Assembly: GCF_001007875.1 (NCBI RefSeq)
Contig: NZ_CP011412.1
Location: 2,976,001 to 3,040,000 of the forward strand
Reading direction: 5' to 3'
From: Sedimenticola thiotaurini
GTDB taxonomy: Bacteria; Pseudomonadota; Gammaproteobacteria; Chromatiales; Chromatiaceae
Length of the DNA stretch: 64,000 nucleotides
The number at the start of each line of letters is the position of its first letter. The first letter of the stretch is position 1. Shown here in pieces: positions 62,657-64,000 of the stretch. A program made the position numbers and the translations under genes. A model generated the notes under the pieces. The model had not been told where the DNA came from, made no database searches, and worked only from the letters and a program-made list of their open reading frames with translations.

Positions 62657-63211
62657 ATGACTGAAAGCAGTTTAGATTATGAGCGTGTCGAGCGGCAGAT
62701 GGCGTCGGCCGATATTGAGAGCAGTGGTGCGGAGGTGCATGGCATTTTATGCGGACTGATCTGCAGTGGTCGGGAGGATGCCCGGGCACGTTGGTTTAGT
62801 GAGTTGTTTAATGAGGAGCAGTCGACCGACCTGCTGGTGCGTGAGTGTGCCACGTCACTCGGTGTACTGCATGATGAAACGGTTGCTGCAGTGCAGGGTC
62901 CCGGCTTGGGTTTCACTCCATTTCTGCCGGATGATGAGAAGCCGCTCAAGTTGCGTGCCCAGGCGGTGGCGGACTGGTGTCAGGGCTTTCTCTATGGTGT
63001 CGGTGTGGCAGGTTTGACGGCGGGTCATCAGTTTTCCAGCGAGACTCAGGAAGCGTTGACTTCTCTGAGCGAGATCACCCGCATGGACCTGGATCAGTTG
63101 GAGAGTGGTGAAGAAGATGAAGAGGCGTTGATGGAAGTGACAGAATTTATCTGGGTGGCCGCAATGCTGGTCCACGGGGAGATGGTAGCTGATGAGACTG
63201 AACGTTCATGA
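62657..63211 (+). CDS. ygfB: UPF0149 family protein YgfB
   Basis: The 184-residue all-helical protein belongs to UPF0149/YgfB: SSGAEVHGILCGLICSG, WCQGFLYGVG and a Glu-rich C-terminal part are typical. In Pseudomonas aeruginosa the homologue represses an amidase gene by blocking AlpA; whether this holds here is unknown. Its TGA overlaps the pepP start (ATGA). Confidence 0.93.
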   Translation: MTESSLDYERVERQMASADIESSGAEVHGILCGLICSGREDARARWFSELFNEEQSTDLLVRECATSLGVLHDETVAAVQGPGLGFTPFLPDDEKPLKLRAQAVADWCQGFLYGVGVAGLTAGHQFSSETQEALTSLSEITRMDLDQLESGEEDEEALMEVTEFIWVAAMLVHGEMVADETERS

Positions 63212-64000
63212 CCCGCGCTGAGTTTAAACGGCGGCGCAGCCAGTTAATGCGCATGATGGGACCGGGGAGTATCGCCATACTGCCCGCCGCCCCGGTGGCA
63301 ATCCGTAATCGGGATGCCGATTACCCCTATCGACCGGACAGTGATTTCTACTATCTGACCGGCTTCCCGGAGCCGGAAGCGGTGGCTGTACTGATTCCCG
63401 GACGCAAGCAGGCCGAGTACGTTCTGTTTTGCCGGGAACGGGATCTGGAGAAGGAGACCTGGAACGGCCGTCGGGCCGGGCAGGAGGGTGCCTGTGAACT
63501 CTATGGCGCCGATGACTCCTTCCCCATCGGAGATCTGAACGACATCCTGCCACGGATGATCGAACAGAGTGAGCGGGTCTTCTACGCCATGGGTTGCAAC
63601 CATGAGCTGGACAAGCAGATGTCGGAGTGGATCAGTGCCATCCGGCGCCAGGGACGTGCCGGCGTGCCCGGCCCGATCGAGTTTGTGGCGCTGGACCACT
63701 ATCTGCACGATATGCGCCTCTATAAGAGCCGTTCCGAGATCAAGACCATGCGTACAGCGGCCAAGATTTCGGCCAAGGCACACAAACGCGCCATGCAGTA
63801 TTGCCGACCCGGGCTGATGGAGTGGCAGGTGGAGGCGGAACTGGTGCACGAGTGTGCCCGGCATGGTGGTCGCTTTCAGGCCTACACGCCCATCGTGGGC
63901 GGTGGTGCCAACGGTTGTATTCTGCACTACGTGGAGAACTCCGCCGAGTTGAAATCGGGTGACCTGCTGCTGATCGATGCCGGTTGCGAGTACGACTATT
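63208..64000 (+). CDS. pepP: Xaa-Pro aminopeptidase (3' truncated by window edge)
   Basis: The first 264 residues of the metallopeptidase are visible. The N-terminal domain reads MMGPGSIAILPAAP and YPYRPDSDFYYLTGFPEPEAV, typical of PepP. The pitta-bread domain starts near residue 170; HYVENSAELKSGDLLLIDAGCEYDY ends at the edge with the first metal Asp in LIDAG. Coupled to ygfB by ATGA, as in E. coli. Confidence 0.95.
   Translation, partial: MTRAEFKRRRSQLMRMMGPGSIAILPAAPVAIRNRDADYPYRPDSDFYYLTGFPEPEAVAVLIPGRKQAEYVLFCRERDLEKETWNGRRAGQEGACELYGADDSFPIGDLNDILPRMIEQSERVFYAMGCNHELDKQMSEWISAIRRQGRAGVPGPIEFVALDHYLHDMRLYKSRSEIKTMRTAAKISAKAHKRAMQYCRPGLMEWQVEAELVHECARHGGRFQAYTPIVGGGANGCILHYVENSAELKSGDLLLIDAGCEYDY

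Noticed and set aside
1-64000. CRISPR arrays, IS elements, prophage
   Set aside because: No regularly spaced repeats, transposase, integrase or phage structural motifs were seen.

Overview
The window is a gene-dense, GC-rich chromosomal segment of a gammaproteobacterium. Three syntenies point there: crp lies divergent to an OsmC-family gene, as in E. coli; rplM-rpsI are followed by a tRNA-Gln; and ygfB, a TIGR02449-type coiled-coil gene, zapA, 6S RNA and 5-formyl-THF cyclo-ligase occur in that order. The metabolic genes (rpe, gph, rpiA, a glycerate-dehydrogenase-like enzyme, a GlcF-like protein) would suit an autotroph that must clear 2-phosphoglycolate, but no carbon-fixation or sulfur-oxidation gene is present, so lifestyle is inference only. 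I see no prophage, IS element or CRISPR array.

Left part (1-17.3 kb). A truncated degenerate-GGDEF/EAL gene sits 11 bases behind an HD-GYP gene; then come a cysteine synthase and an HDOD gene. The minus-strand run rpe-gph-trpE-trpG-trpD is interrupted by a previously unlisted 15-residue Trp leader peptide (7353-7400) before trpE, so the trp part is probably attenuated. The aapJQMP amino-acid ABC operon follows on the plus strand, with a small upstream ORF and an 11-bp hairpin after aapJ. A di-haem peroxidase gene reads the other way behind a near-perfect FNR class II promoter. Fructosamine kinase and an HNH protein close this section.

Middle (17.3-46.4 kb). A 640-bp AT-rich gap holds three consensus DnaA boxes and leads into priA, argS and a SPOR-domain gene. 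feoABC reads left from a Fur-box promoter. Then: a SAM methyltransferase, a ClC antiporter, PPK2 with a membrane methyltransferase-like gene, a PilZ protein, a 2-hydroxyacid dehydrogenase, a 1287-residue DUF3683/FAD/Fe-S oxidoreductase, a TPR-sulfotransferase, an operon of a lipoprotein, an AI-2E-type permease and an unknown helical protein, a TraB-family protein, and an RND pump with its adaptor. Four copies of a REP-like inverted repeat sit in 3'-end gaps here.

Right part (46.4-64 kb). SPFH/NfeD pair, a fusion protein with a type II pseudopilin-like tail, crp and osmC, the carboxyspermidine pair, a GlcF-like protein, rplM-rpsI, tRNA-Gln with a duplicated flank, a small secreted repeat protein, a porin, rpiA, ilvA, a lysine-rich histone-H1-like protein, the ygfA/6S/zapA/ygfB locus and the start of pepP. 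The best candidate for something undescribed is an orphan ~100-nt transcript at 54058-54154 with three hairpins, one showing a CUCCUUU (anti-Shine-Dalgarno) loop.
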